In this document: positions 9,482 to 22,847 of the stretch, one piece after another
Numbering within the stretch: the stretch's first letter is position 1
Layout of the letters: each line of letters starts with the position of its first letter
Source of the DNA: Ophioceras dolichostomum
Lineage: Eukaryota; Ascomycota; Sordariomycetes; Magnaporthales; Ophioceraceae
Direction of reading: 5' to 3'
DNA: 64,000 nt
Assembly (NCBI GenBank): GCA_003049485.1
Contig: PYST01000020.1
Location: 1-64,000, forward strand
Position numbers and translations under genes: made by a program
The notes under the pieces: model-generated
What the model saw: the letters and a program-made list of their open reading frames with translations, nothing else
Told to the model about the DNA's origin: nothing
Database searches by the model: none

Positions 9482-12400
9482 GATGGCGAGAGCCGACAGA
9501 GGCGGCAGGGAATTGTGTGACGCCGGTGATGATAAGACCAGAAGGAAGACTTCGGCTGCTGGGTGAGGTAGCCCTGACCCGATAAAAAGAGACCGAGGCT
9601 TGATGCTCCGGGTGAGGGGGTGAGATGAGAGCTGAGAGCTAAGGCTAGAGGAGAGAGATAGATAGTTGAGAGGTGAGATAGCAGAACACTCGTTCTTATA
9701 TCACAAGAGGCCATCACGAGGCCGCGGACTTCGGGGCCGGAACCCCCTTCCACCGTAGCCAATATTGATCACATCGTCGCCGACACGCCGATCATTTCCA
9801 GTCTTGATAGCTTGACCGCCCCTTATGAGCCGTCTCCGGCGTATTTTTTGGTTTTTGCGCCGTGCAGCACACCATCGACGGCGTCCCACGACGTACGCGT
9901 CTCCGATGGTGGGCAATAAAGGAGCGGGTCGGTTAGCTAGTATCTCCAAAATGGGAAAGGCCAGCTAAGTGATAGAGGTGTTGACGTTGGCGGGTGGTGG
10001 TGATGGTGTTGACTGGCAAAGTGACTTCTGATGCGTCATGAGCCAGGTGATAGGGCGGTTACGGAGGCTTTTGCGCAGGAACGAGGACTCAGATCCGGCG
10101 TTCCGAAGGTTTTAGTCATTGCTTATTCGAAGATTATACTCTCCGCCGCCGTCGGCCGGTTCTCCCTGCAGAGAAGCAAGACTCAGACGCCAGGCGTTAC
10201 ATGTCGAGGCTGGCACTCTTTGCTTGATGGGCGTGTGATGGATGAGAATCACGGGCCATATACGGTGCGAAGAAGCGAGCGATGCGACGTCAGTCGAGCA
10301 ATGGATGTATAAAAAGGGGGGATGTCTGCAGACAGGGATCAGGGATAGTAGATGTAGCTCGGTGGTGTGTGGACAAAGGCTAGACTATGTCGATATCTGT
10401 CCGCATCGTTGGTCTCGAGTCTTTGCGTATATCGCTGTGGGCGTTTGGTAGACTGATCTTGGCGCATTCGATAGTCTCGATCAAGCCCCAGAGCCAAGAC
10501 ACGGTAAGCAACGAACCATAATAAGGCCCACGTGTGGCTCCCTGCTGCAAGTGGAGAGAGACGGTGACCCTTGGTCACTGAAGGACTAGCTCCCGCTCTT
10601 TGGGGCGGCTGGCCCAAGGTAGGACGCAAGGATCAGGGAATCTTGAAAGTGGACTCATCCTGACATCAAGTAGCCGATATTGTCTGCCTGCATCGTGGGT
10701 TTCTAAGGTAAACGAAACGGCCTCTGCCGACCTCACAGTCAAAGCCCGTAATGTTGCAATAAGCTGGACCCAGCTAGGCCAGCTCAAGGATAGATGGCGC
10801 GGAGATTGGAAATCCGGATGCTAATTATCCTCGATGTCCCCGAGAAGAGCGAGTTGGAAGCAGGGATTCGAGCTTCGAACACTTGCACGAGCAGCCGTTT
10901 ACAAGATTCAGGAGATAATCGATCACTAACACTTATTTGTGCTGAGATCTCAGATCTAAGCTTCATAAATCCATTTCCCCTGGGTGGACTCTGAGGAGGA
11001 GCACCACTCGGCAGTCTCCTAGGCCCCCCACATGCCGAGCTGCAATATGGAATCCCTCATATGACCGTTTCTGAACCAGGTCTCCATCCAGGCTGGTAAT
11101 GCGAGATGAGATGACACGTGATAGTCAGGTCACGTCATAATCCGGAGCCGGAGGAGATTAGAAGAAGAGCTGTAATGAGAGAGACATGAAGTAGGATTGG
11201 TGGCCAGGTGATTCTGACCACTGTGAACGCAAGGTAAGAATCGGCATATGGCTCATCCATCTACGGCGCGCGGCATATCACACGAGCCCTACGCATATGA
11301 ATAGTAAAAATCGCTTCCTCCTCCGAACCAGGAAATCCAAACGTGGTAGGGAAGAGGAGGGTGTAAGATAATTTCGTAGCGCTTGCTCGAGCCCGCCGCT
11401 TTTGGGGCCGGGCGATGGTGTCGTAGTGACCCCTGGCATCCGCTGCTCTCCCGTCCACACCGAAATTGGAGGATGATGCGGCACGTTAGTGTGACGCGGC
11501 GCCATGCCCAAGTGGGAGAGAGGGAGAAATATTGATCAGGGGGAATCGTCATTCCTGTGCACATCACTTCCCCTTCGAGATCCTCAGCTGCCACACCGGG
11601 AGGGCGCAGATCCGGCCTCGTCCGACAGACCAAGCAGCCGATGGATGCTGGTTGTCTCCGCCGTTTCCGGTGAAAGGTAATGGAAGCGGGGAAGACAACT
11701 TGTCCCCCTAGTTTGTTGAGCGGGCCGGCGCGAGAAGGGTCTGGCCCTGCCCTGATGAGCGCTGCGGGAGAGCCCGAATCTGCCCTTCGCCTTCCTCCCA
11801 CGAACCTGGGGACGGGAGGGGAGGCAGATTTTGGAGCTTAGGGACTTTGGTGCGCCAGTTATCCGCACTTTTCCGAGGTTGGGCAGCAACTGGTGTATGA
11901 CTGCATGTCCTCCCGGCCTCTTTCCTTTGCCGCCGGCCTCCTCTCCTTATTGTCTTGCTTCGGCTACATCGTAGCGAGAGAGACGACCGAGCGAGACGAC
12001 CGAGCGAGGGCGGAATGAGAGGATGGATGGATGGATGGGGGCCCACACACCACGACGAAATATTGAAAATGAAGCTGCAAGGAGTAGCGCAGACAAGGTA
12101 CGAGAGAGAAGTTGTAGAAGTGAGTGAGTGAGGGCAACGCGCGGTATGACTGCCCGGGTCGAGAGGCGGGTGGTGGACCGGAAATAGGTGGGACCGAGAC
12201 GGCAGACCCTGCACGCGAGGGCGGCTGAGAGGTGCAGCTGGTGCAGGGTGCAGGAGCAGAGAGGCCGAGTTGGTGTGATGCTCGGCAACAAAGTCGAGCG
12301 ATGTTCTCCGAGGCGGGCCAAAGGGTTGACGGTGACAAAGCGAGCAAGCGCAAAGCGGCGGGAATGATGCTGATTGGGCCGCTTTGCCCCTCGTGCAGTG

Positions 12401-15400
12401 TGCAGTAGACACTATTGAATGGCCCGTCCAGTCAGGCCGGGATGATAGTTTGGTATACTAGGTTGCTTTTCTCGTGTCTGTCGGTCTGCCTTGGCGGTGG
12501 GCAGAGAGGATGTGTACGGTCGCAAGCAAGGGGAGGTGTAGGTTTTTGTTAGTACAGTGTGTAACCTGAGGTTGTATCTGGACTGTCAAAGTACCAGGGG
12601 TGGATAGGTCGGAATGCGACAGCGGCATGAGCAATTCGGGGGAGATAGTGGTAGTAGGAAGGGAAGAGTACCTATGAGCGACGGTAGCAGACCGACTGCG
12701 ACAATCAGGCCTCGTCTGTGGCCATCAGGAGTGACGAATTCGCACTCGCACTCGTCAGAACATGATACGCACGCACGTACGAGAGCACGTACGAGAGCAC
12801 ATCTGTTATTAGGACCATATGGACGCAAAAGACGCGTGTGACAATCCCCTAGCGTCAACTGTGCTCATAGTCATCAGCATCATCAGCTACGACGTAGGGC
12901 CGGCGGTCCCCCGCTCCAGCGGGTCGTCGAGGCTGTCAGGATCGGATGGTCTTGTCATCCCGACGAATTGGTTCAAGCACGAGTGTTGGTGAGTTGCTTA
13001 CCTGTGGCTGCCTCTGAGCTGGGCTTGGCCGCGCTGGGCTGTGTTCGTACTTGGGACGATGTGGTGCTTCATTACGTCGAGACCCATGAGACAATGTGGT
13101 CAGTCGTCCTCGCCGCATGGCCACATCTTCCCGTCTCTCCTAAGTTGAGTCGATGATGGTTCCGTAAGATTAATCGTGTCGGCTGAGGTGTGCGTCGCTG
13201 GAGCTGTGGGGGTAAAGGCAAGAAAGGGTGGTGGGAGGGGAAGCAGAGAAGCAGGGGCGGGAAGCCATGTGGTAGGATTAGAGAGAGCTGCAGCGACGAT
13301 AGCTGTTCTCTGTAAAAATAACCCGACCACGGTAGTGGCTGCAGAGGCAATATTCCTTAGCGAACCGATGCTCTGGCCAATCGCTCGTCGTCGAGGCACA
13401 CCAGAACCATACCTGAGGAGGCGGCAGCGGTGCGCCGAGCTTGCACTTGCCCCCATCAAGACTAGCTCTGGCGGGCCCGTGCCAAACCTCTCGGCCCCGG
13501 ACAACTCGGATCTCAGAAGTTACTTAGATGGAACCTGTTGAATGATAGAAGTCTTTTAGACGGACGGGGATTTGGGGAGGACAGGGGGTTTGGTCATGTT
13601 CGATTGTGATGGCGAGAAGCTTGATTCGAGGGCGATCATTAGTGGTTGTAGTTGGCACCACAGAAAGGCGGGGCGTGGGTGCTTCTGCGCTCCTTCCCCT
13701 CAACCAACCGAGAGTGATCGGTGGTTCTAATGACCTCGGTAGCGTGGGTTGCGTATCCGCTGCGTACCGATGTGGTTGACATCGGGCTTTCAGCAGCGCG
13801 AACTCCTGCGGTCTTTTATCTCGTGGTTGATAACAGTATAGAATGAATGCCCGTACGCCCGTTGCCTTATCTTGCATATTCTCGACCGGAAATGTAGCTT
13901 TCGAATTGTCGGGAAGTGGGAAGCGCTGGTGGAGCGAGCGGTGAAGTTCGCGATGGACAGCACCAGGCCCCTGCCAAGGCGTTCCCACGGAATGAAATAT
14001 TGGTTTTTTGGGTTCGGATGACGGCGGCAAGTGAGGACGGTAGGTTGCCACTTCTATCTCTCCAGCTCTGACCGGCAGGCTCGAAGGGCCAGATTCGCCA
14101 GACCGTGGCCGGAATGCGAAGGAAGCGAGCGACCTTGGTTCCTGCCGCTGTGGTATTTACATGCAGACGCGGGGCCGCCTACCGTCCTTCGATCTGACCT
14201 ACCCCACCTGCCACCTTTGGCAGCTCGTGCCAAAATTTCTTGTATGTGTGATGGCCACTCCGTTTGTCACCGGGAGGTCACCGAGGGCCGCGATGCAGTC
14301 AGTGTTCAATCTGGCTTAGCTCAAAATCCCCCGGATTCTGTTCTAGCGGCCTATCGTCCGCCATACCAAGGACCGTGCGCCTTTCCTAAATCGAGATCCA
14401 TAAACGACCAGATGCAACAACACAGCGAGTCTAAGCGTCTAGAATGTTTGGTTTGTTCCACTCTCGCTCGTCTTTCGGTTCACCTGGGTGCCCCGGATTC
14501 TAGTATTCGTGCCACAGCAGTTCCCGCTCTCCGCTTTACGTATTCCATGCTTGCTTCTCCTTAAAGCTGTTCGTATGTTGTAAGAAGTGTCTTTAGGACG
14601 AGCGCCATGACTGGTGTGCTCGGTCTAAGTGGCATGGCAGCATCAGCGCGACAGCAATATTGCAACAGCGCCAGCTGGAGCTCGCTAGAAGCCACCTAAG
14701 GACCGCGCGGCGGAGGGAATCGTACGGTGATCGCTGTCCCTTAACGCGTTGTCACCTTGAGGAGGGGAAACAGAAAGCGCTGCCACCGCGTGACGAAAAG
14801 AGCCAACACGTCAGCGGCGGCTTCTAGAATTAGTACTGCCGGCTTGTCAAGTTTATGTTGCATCGGTCATCGAGTGGTGGAAGGGCCTCAGAAAGCCGAT
14901 GCTCGGTTCTTTCCGTGAGGGTGTCCCCGCTGCCTGCCTCAGAATCGCTCGTCGGATCTGGAGGCACGAACTGGGGCCTCCGCAGCCAGCAGCACTTTCT
15001 CTGTAGATGGAGGAGATATCGTGGGATAGGATGCCTCAGAGGTGTTACAGAAGAAACCAACGCCCTCCCATAATCTCGAGTAATAGGCCATTGTCAGCGT
15101 GCAGAGGAATCATCTCATTGATACAGTGACTTGGGAAGGCAGTGGCGACGAGTCTCGTGTCGCGTCCCATGTTTCCAGGAGTCAGATGAAAGTCGTCCAT
15201 CATCCTCCTGAGAGAATTCTCGGACTGATGTAACTTGTATCAGACCCAGTGAGGTCTATTCAGTCCGAGGTATGGCTGCTCCGAATCAGGACAAGCAATC
15301 GTGCTTCCCAACCCCCGCCCCCAATCGTGCCGGTCAGCAGCCTAGTGACATTCCATGGAGGTTCGACATTATGCTCAATTCCCCGCCGTCGCGAATGTCC

Positions 15401-16402
15401 TCCAGTGAATGGAATGCCCATCCGAGAGCACGCTCGTCTATTCCGTAGCTACTTCGTGGAGGGACGGCCCGAAATTATATGGCACACCGGTAGCTCGGCC
15501 GGGACCTACGATAGAGACGGCGGCCCAGGCCGCAAGTGTGGTTACCATCGCGAGCGGGAATCGACAAGAATGCTCATGGCAGCCGTTGTCCTAACTGTCC
15601 AACTAGCCTCGGTGTCCATTTCCATCACATCCTGATATTGGCGTCTCCCCGGAACAGCTACAAAACTGCCACGTGAAACCCTCTCCCCAACACCGGCCCT
15701 TGCAGGAGGACGTAGTGCAAAAACGGCGGCACGGGCCCGCCGTCGTGCCACTGCCTCATGCGGAAAATTGCCCGAGGACAAGCGAGTGGACGGGAGCAAG
15801 AGTGTGGCGACCACACACGAAACAAGCGGGCCTCGGCTCGGACGTTTGAGACACGCCGTGTATGGGATCGGCGTATGAGTTCAGCCGCGGACTGCAGAAG
15901 GGGGGCGAGTTTCTAGTATATGAATGGGGAAACAGACTTGCGCCATAAGCATAGTCCCTAGCTACACCTGCCTTTGAGACTGTATCAATGGCAGAGTGCG
16001 TCGAGGATAGAGTGTGATAGGAAGAGACTCACGAGAAACCACAGCAAGAGCTCGCTATTCCGCTGAAGCTGAAGCGCACTACCGAGAACGGGCAAAGAAG
16101 GGAACCAGACACGAATAAACAAAGAAAGTAGGCAGATGCTTGCAGGATCATCACTTCAGCACGTGCAGAATCATAGGTTATGAAACTGACGCATTCATCC
16201 TTCTCGGCCTTAACAACCCGCTGAAACCCCTTTTCCACCAAAAAGGGGCCCTGAAGCACAAAAGATATTACGCCTTTGCCTTCGTGCCGTCTTGCCTAAC
16301 CAATATTACCGGGTGCGCACGCAAGTTAACCTGGTATCAGCCAGCCAAGATGGCGTCAGCCGCAGGTTATAGCTTGATGACCGATTCGAGCGAGACGCTG
16401 AA
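9482..16402. other. Long gene-poor region (about 6.9 kb)
   Basis: Apart from the laccase promoter at the left edge, I see no gene. Many frames of 100-234 codons exist on the minus strand (for example 11708-12412), but they are Pro/Ser/Arg-rich, start with non-ATG codons and lack motifs. Minor repeats: a GATG run near 12022-12037 and a duplicated GTACGAGAGCAC at about 12776-12800. A TATA-like TATAAAAA occurs at 10309-10316 on the plus strand without a following gene. Long untranslated transcripts or an unrecognised lineage-specific gene cannot be excluded. Confidence 0.5.
9693..9702 (-). promoter_or_regulatory. Possible TATA element of the laccase gene
   Basis: On the minus strand GATATAAGAA lies about 212 bp upstream of the laccase ATG. 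It is the only TATA-like string close to the gene. The distance is long but within the range of fungal leaders. Confidence 0.3.
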
Positions 16403-17455
16403 TCACATCAGGGCCTTCAAGGTCTTGAAAGCATCCAGACGGCCGCCCAGGAAGCGCTTCTCCGCCGTCTTCCAGTTGATGACGTTCCAGATGTTCTCGA
16501 CGTACGCCGCCTTGCCGTTGAGATACTGTTTAATACCAGACGAAAGAGTCCGTTAGCCTCCTCTCTTCCCAATATCTTCTTCCCCCTCAACGACACTCGC
16601 TTTACTTCTCCCCAACCGACTACGTCCCCTCACCGTTATGGCCTCCCACCCAACTTCGAGATGCGGACTAGGAGGGGATTGGGAAAAGGAAATGGGGCGG
16701 GCGAGGGGTGCTCGAAGGTGTAGAGAGAGAGACGAGAGAAGAATTCGTTCCCACTGCCGTCGCCAACGTACCTGCAGGTAATAAGCATGCTCCCACATAT
16801 CAACCCCCAAAATCGGCACGCCCTTCGTAATAGGGTCCTGGTCCTTCGTCACAACAACGCTCAGCAGGCCCGTCGCCTCGTCCTTCACCAGCCAGCCCCA
16901 GCCGCTGCCCGTGATGCCGAGCAGGGCGGCCGAGAACGCCTTCTTGAACTGCTCGACGCCGCCCCAGGTGCGGGTCAGCTCGCAGACCAGGTCCGGTGCG
17001 GCGCTGTTTGGAGAAGCGTCGGCGCTGGAGGCGGGGCACAGGTTCTCCCAGAACAGCGAGTGGTTGATGTGGCCGCCGCCGTTGAAGTTGAGGGCGGCGA
17101 TGAGGGCGGCGCGGTCGGGGAGGGCGGAGAAGGAGTCGTACGCCTTGAGGGCGTTGTTGAGGTTCGTGACGTAGGCTTGGTGGTGCTTGCTGTGGTGGAG
17201 CTCCATGATCTGCGCGGAGATGTGAGGTTCCAGCGCCTAGTTTAGGTGTTGAGGGACGGACATCGCGGTTTGGTCAGTCGGTGGTCAGTCTCGTCTCGTT
17301 CAGAAGCTTGGAGGTTTACGGTACGAGCTTGAGCGAGACGGTCGGTCGGCGGGTGCGGGCCCGTCCCGACCGTGGCAGGCAATATCGTGGAATGAAGAAC
17401 ATACATTGTACGCGTACGGAAGCTCGGGAAGGGTGTACTGCTTAGTGCTCGCCAT
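16403..17455 (-). CDS. Superoxide dismutase, Mn/Fe family, 212 aa, three exons
   Basis: Converts superoxide to hydrogen peroxide and oxygen. Exons: 17455-17405, 17236-16772, 16525-16403, all GT-AG and phase 0. The N-terminus MASTKQYTLPELPYAYN starts the catalytic fold immediately, so there is no mitochondrial presequence. This points to a cytosolic or peroxisome-associated form like those of other filamentous ascomycetes. Metal ligands by alignment to the family: His31 (in ELHHSKHH), His76 (GGHINHSLFW), Asp163 and His167 (DMWEHAYYL). The GGHINH and GSGWGWL segments favour manganese over iron. The introns are 168 and 246 nt. The final exon encodes the family's typical ending, NVINWKTAEKRF. The protein looks intact and functional. 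Confidence 0.95.
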
Positions 17456-19997
17456 TTTAGAAGTTGTAAGCCGAGAAGAGATTATGTTTCTGCTGACGCC
17501 GAGCGATTTGACCGTCTCTAAACACTTTGTTGAGATCGGGTTGAGCGGTGTTCGCTAAAGGTCGAGACAAGTTGATAGATACTGTTTGCTCCTCGTTCGG
17601 TGGACTAGCGGGGTGGAGACCGCAGTGACGTCGGGTTTTGGGAAAGAACCTTGATGGCACAGACCCCCCTCTCTCTCTTCATGGAAGGAGCAGCCATCGA
17701 TGAGCAGGTGTAAGAACGCGAACAAAGGGGTCATGTGACGGCGTCGTGGCCAGCAGGCCTGGTCGGCTCCTCCGGTTGTCCCTCAAACGAGAGCAATGTT
17801 GCTCGAATTTGCTCTCTTGGCGGCCCGCTCTGACCCCATTCAGCACTCTTTATGGCGAATTGCGTGTTGTGATTGGCTGTCTCCATCAATTCACTTCTTC
17901 AGCCTGCGGCCAGGCCATGAAGCCCCCTTTGTGAGACTGGACCTGAGAGACCGGTGAAACGATCATTTTGACGATGGTGTTGTCACATTTAAATGTCACG
18001 ATATCCCTGATCGTTCTGCGTTCTGTTTGACTGGCAAAAGAGACACTGACGGATTCTCGTTACTACAGGCAAATTCACACTTTCGCGTTTCACTCCTTGA
18101 CGACCACCGATCCAAAGGAGTAACTGCACACAACAAAACATCGGTTTCGTTCCTCAAGGAAGCTGCACCTGGTAGACAGACGGTTGCCTCCGCGAAATGT
18201 GTGGACCAGACACTTCAACAAGACCTCGCGGGGGCGCATTAGTCGCGCTAAGTCCCGCCTCCGGATGCTCTGGCTCACCACCAGGCAGTTCAACTTGCGG
18301 CGATTTGTCGTTCCACACTCCGGGCCAACCATCCAGCTCGCTGGCGACGCATGCCCGCCTGACGCCACCCAAAGGTGCGGCGGGGATGAACCCGCTAAGA
18401 CAAGCAGTGGTGCTCATCCAGTGAGTCGGGCGTTGCTTCCCATGACCTGGCCGGGCCTGCCCTGGATGGACAAAATTGACTGACGTGCAGGATCTCCCAC
18501 CAGCGAGTACGGCGACTTGACCAGGACAGCAGATGAGTGCGGCCTCTTCCGTAGTTTCGCGTTTGCCCAAGCTGCCGTCCTCGAGGATGCAAACGCCATA
18601 GAGCTCGAGCTCGACGCACCTGTTTCTCTCGAAGTGGGCGGCCACGGAATCATTGGTAGGAGAGTGACAGTGCTCGCGCAAGGCAAGCACGAGCTACATG
18701 AGGTATCGAGTGGTGCAGATCTCCCGGTTGCAGAAGGGATTGTCGGGTTCAACTTCATGCAGGCTTTGTAGGTCGTCGTCTTTCATTTGATGTACTCTAA
18801 TATATATCTTAGCGTTGGAGTTTTATATATCTGCTTTGGTCATCCGATGGCTATCCGCAGCTTTTGAACCTAGCCCTCTCTCAGTTCGGATAGCATATTG
18901 TCGATTACGAAAATCTCTACGTCTCGGCGCATATCACCCCATAGTCCAAGGCCACCCGCAATTTTTGGCAAGCCTCGCCAGGTGAGCATGGAACCCGCAG
19001 GACTTTTGAGAGCCAACCACTACCGTCTCTGGAAGTCAGTTCTCCAGTCCTGTCTCACTCCCTTCTACAACCCAGTGATGGCAATGGCTGCTACGCTGTC
19101 TTCAAAGACAGCTCCGGGTCTCTCTCGGGTGGCAATAAGTCTCGGAGGTTTCTCCCAACATTGATGAGTATCGGACGGTAATCGGAACCAGCCGCGGCGG
19201 TGTTAAGTTGAGCTCGTTCATGCGAGTGGAGCCCGCGGATCTCACTTCCACCGCGCGCGGAAGTGGCTCTGGCTCTAACGGAGCTGCTCCTGCTTTTGGC
19301 CGGAAGGGCGGCGGACGAGCGGGCGGACGGCTACGCGGCACCGCAAAGCGGGAGACAGGTCATATCATATCTCTTCCTATCCCAGAAATCATCAAGAAGG
19401 AATCCGGCTTGGCGGTTTGGGAAGAGCAACCCCAGTCGCAGAAGCCGCGATCTTACCCGACAAGAGATCTGTCCTCTATGATCCCGTCCAAGAATCCAGA
19501 AATAAACTGGCCGAGAGTGGTCCGACCCTGATTTTGGGTTCTGTCGAGAGAATAACCGGCTGTGGGGTAAAATTGGCAAACGGCGGCAGCAGCAGCCAGC
19601 GGGATGCGGAAGCATTTCTCCCGGAGTCTGGGGAGGGCAAGATAACGCGTCTCTCCAATAACACGCCCAGCATATAGGCTGCCTTACTTTACCGTGCACA
19701 CAACCCGTCCTTGCCTGCGCTGTCTGATACCCAGGGCCGCCTTGATAATGCGGGACGAGAGATGCGGGGGAGGGCGATTGGTATAAGTGACCTCCAGGAG
19801 CTCGGTCGGCTCTTCGCGCACGACGCCGCTCTTAATGGTGACTTTTTTCTGCTGTTCATACCCGGCAGTTCACTCGACCTCATCTCATCAGTAAGAAAAA
19901 GGGGCGTCTCTTCATTCGAGAGGGAAGCATCGATTACGTAATCCCTTTCCCCCTTTTTTCCAACCCCTGACCACCAAAGCCTACCAATCAGCCGAAG
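17456..19997. other. Intergenic, no gene recognised
   Basis: Open frames exist on both strands (for example 18154-18690 minus and 19208-19531 plus), but they overlap each other and have no motifs. A plus-strand frame at about 18492-18771 has protein-like composition but no ATG and no convincing upstream exon. AT-rich sequence occurs at 18795-18840. The last 300 bp are upstream of the dehydrogenase gene. Confidence 0.55.
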
Positions 19998-21200
19998 ATG
20001 GCAGCGAGCACGGAGAGCGGCGGTGACCCGGTGGAGGCGATCGTGCGCGCGATGGCGCCAGTCGACATGACGGCGCCGTTCGACGCTGCCGGCGTGGCGG
20101 GAAAGATGATACTAATTACGGGTGGTGCGTCTGGCCTGGGCGCGGCGTTCGCGCGCGAGTGGGCCAAGAACGGGGCGCACATCTTCATCGGCGACGTGGA
20201 CGACTCGGCGGGCGAGGCGCTCGTCGCGGAGCTGCGTCAGACGACGTCATCACAGGACCACTACTACCAGCACTGCGACGTCACAGACTGGGACAGCCAG
20301 GTTGCCTTCTTCAAGGCGGCTGTGCGCGCCAGCCCGACAGGCGGGATCGACGCGGTGGTGCCCAACGCAGGCATTGGGGGCGAGCCTGTCAACGCGCAGG
20401 GGAGCAGCTTCGAGTATCCTCTGCTTCTTGACGGCGAGTCGCCTGCGCCCCCGCGCTTTGATGTCCTTGACGTCAACCTCACGGGCGTGATGTACACCGT
20501 GCATCTTGCGCTGTTTTGGCTCGCGAAGAACCCCAGCCCGGAGTGGCGAGAGCGCGTGGAGAAACAGCTGGAGGAGGAGTGTCAGGGCTTCGGGGGAGAC
20601 GAGAAGGCGAGAGAGACAGAAAAGGACGCCCGAAGGAAGAAGATACTCGCCCAGCGCGACAGACATATCCTGCTCATCGGTTCCATCGGAGGTATCCTGC
20701 CACTCGTGGGCTCGGTGCAGTACACGGCGTCCAAGCACGCGGTTACGGCGCTGTTCCGCACACTGAGGGGCACGTGCTTCTGGCGGGGGATCCGGGTCAA
20801 CATGCTGCTGCCGAGTTTTGTGGATACGCCGATGGTGTCGAACGGGGTGCTCTTCGTGCTGGCGGGGGGAGGGGCGCTCGCCAAGCAGGCGGACGTGGTG
20901 GAGGCGGGCACGCGGTTCATGGCGGACAAGCACATCGTGGGCAGAGGGGTGGTGATCGGCCCGAGGATGAAGGTGGAGGACGGGGAGGACGGGAAGACGA
21001 GGTTGGTGGAGATTCCACGGGCAGATGGAAAGGAGGGGGGCCAGGCGTATTGGGAGTGCTACGTGCATGATTACGAGACCGTGGAGGCGTTCGTGTACAG
21101 ATACACTCGGCTGCTGGCGGCGTTTACCCACATCCGGGGCTGGGTCGGGTGGATGAGCGATGTGGTGCGGCTGTTCTTCAGGAGGACGGGGAAGAAGTGA
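19998..21200 (+). CDS. Short-chain dehydrogenase/reductase (SDR), 400 aa, intronless
   Basis: NAD(P)-dependent oxidoreductase of unknown substrate. The Rossmann signature TGGASGLG is at residues 41-48, an Asp follows beta-2 (GDVDD, which favours NAD(H)), the NAG motif is in VPNAGIGG, and the catalytic Ser and YTASK (YxxxK) are in the order expected of classical SDRs. Two features lengthen it beyond the usual 250-300 residues. One is a charged insert (about residues 185-215, EEECQGFGGDEKARETEKDARRKK region) before the catalytic Ser. The other is a roughly 100-residue C-terminal extension ending in Arg/Lys. There is no signal peptide. It lies 1.65 kb upstream of, and on the same strand as, the PKS, so it may modify the polyketide. 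It could equally be an unrelated housekeeping SDR. Confidence 0.9.
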   Translation: MAASTESGGDPVEAIVRAMAPVDMTAPFDAAGVAGKMILITGGASGLGAAFAREWAKNGAHIFIGDVDDSAGEALVAELRQTTSSQDHYYQHCDVTDWDSQVAFFKAAVRASPTGGIDAVVPNAGIGGEPVNAQGSSFEYPLLLDGESPAPPRFDVLDVNLTGVMYTVHLALFWLAKNPSPEWRERVEKQLEEECQGFGGDEKARETEKDARRKKILAQRDRHILLIGSIGGILPLVGSVQYTASKHAVTALFRTLRGTCFWRGIRVNMLLPSFVDTPMVSNGVLFVLAGGGALAKQADVVEAGTRFMADKHIVGRGVVIGPRMKVEDGEDGKTRLVEIPRADGKEGGQAYWECYVHDYETVEAFVYRYTRLLAAFTHIRGWVGWMSDVVRLFFRRTGKK

Positions 21201-22847
21201 AGGTGTGATAATTAGGTTGTGGGTGGAGAGGCTGCTGCGATTCAAGTTTTGTTCATATTGGGGGAGTGGTGCAATCCCACGTCATTGGTGGTCTTTTCTT
21301 AGATCGATTGCTCTCATCACTTGCTATCATCATTGCGTCGACCCTCATGCCCGGTTCCGCTATGATGCTATCTTGAGACAGGAGGGAGCGAGTTCCCGGC
21401 GTGGCGCCCGAAGATCCGCACACCCTGCATGTCGTATGCACCACATTCCCGGTCGGCGAGTAGATAGGAAAAACCGGACCGCAGGATGCCAGTTATCCCA
21501 CAGACTCGGCACGGGATGCGGGGCTTCCTCGGGTCACTGACGCGTTCGGTGACGAGGCTCGGCGACAGGCCAGATCTCGCTCAAATCTATATCATCACTG
21601 TCAATCTCTTATCAGGGGCAATGACACACTCAGGGCAAACTAAGCGAGCCATATCGATCTGCCCCTATCTTTCTATAGTATGGAATAGATATCGCTTGTC
21701 ACGATGGAGGTATCAGGTGACTTGGGTCGTCGGCTGCGGGAAAATGCGTTTGTGAGGGTGGACCTTCGCTGTCCGCGAATGTCCCGCATGGGGAAGCATC
21801 CCGCATGCCATCTTCCCCGGAAGGGAAGGGATATGGATATCTCAGCACCGAGTCAAGGGGAGAACTCAGGGTCCAGACTCTGTCGCTGTCCACTGCTCAG
21901 TTCCGGATAATACCAGATAAGTTGCGTAACTGTGTGTCAAGCCAGATAGACATTCCAATCCAACCTGGAACGGACTAACACCCAAGCGAGGTCGATAACA
22001 GAGACAGGGCGGTTAATGTCCCCCGCCATCCCGCCGTCCCGGCAATTACCGCGGCACCTCAGCGCCCAAATTCCCCTGCCGGATACTTCTGACACATATA
22101 CCGGCTTTTTACTCTCCAGTGGCGTTCCGTGAGAGCGAGCACTACCAGAAGGAGCCACGCGAGTCTGGAACACTTTAAGAAGAGCAGTGCCAAGCCCGGT
22201 CGGCCCCCTTTTATTATCTATAAGAGCCTTATCTTAACTGCCGGTCGGCCGGAGGATATTCATGGGGTGCATTGGATAGCGATCGCTATTGGACCAATGG
22301 ATGTCTCTAGTATTGAGTGTCCCGGCCGCGTACCTTATTTTGCGCCATCTCTATCTACACCGGAGTGGCGTCCGCTTTGCCCGATGTTCCTCCGCGGAGA
22401 CGGAGTGGTGGTGCCCCTGAATGGTGACTGACCACTCTCCAGGCTCGTCCGATGAAGCGTCTTCAAATAGTGCTTCAATATTCCCAATTTACCCTCCCCG
22501 TAGTATCGTCTAAGCGTGGCAAGTAAGAGCTGGCTGTCCCTTGAACCGACCAGCGGCTCATAAACCGCTCATGCTCCCGGTTCATGTTGGTCTTATTATC
22601 CAACGAGCTTCCAGGCTCCCTTATCAAGCAGGAGAACAACGAGGAGTCCAAGAGCAACGGCACTTGTTGAGGTCTCTGTCAGGCCTGGACACACGGCCGG
22701 CTGTGCCCTCTCCTCCCTCCTCCTCCTCTTTCCTCTTCCCCTCCCTCACACACCCCGAGTCTCAGTCATAGCTGCTGTCCAAACCGGTTCACATACACGT
22801 CCAGCCGCTCCTGCAGAAGCCGCACCTGGACCACCACCACAGCAGCC
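21201..22847. other. Intergenic between SDR and PKS
   Basis: No gene recognised. The last 170 bp before the PKS ATG are strongly pyrimidine-rich (CCTCCTCC-type runs near 22708-22750), as in many fungal promoters. I could not identify a convincing pathway-specific regulator site. Confidence 0.55.

Noticed and set aside
11708..12412. 234-codon minus frame
   Set aside because: Starts with GTG, Ser/Pro/His-rich, overlaps other equally long frames and has no motif.
13524..14564. Two frames of about 175 codons on opposite strands
   Set aside because: Both begin with GTG and show no domain or splice context supporting a gene.
18487..18771. Plus-strand frame with protein-like composition (AIELELDAPVSLEV...GFNFMQAL)
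   Set aside because: No ATG, and candidate upstream exons across a possible intron do not keep frame; left as unannotated possible relic.
20250..21245. 331-codon minus frame over the SDR gene
   Set aside because: Antisense shadow, His/Arg/Pro-rich, without motifs.
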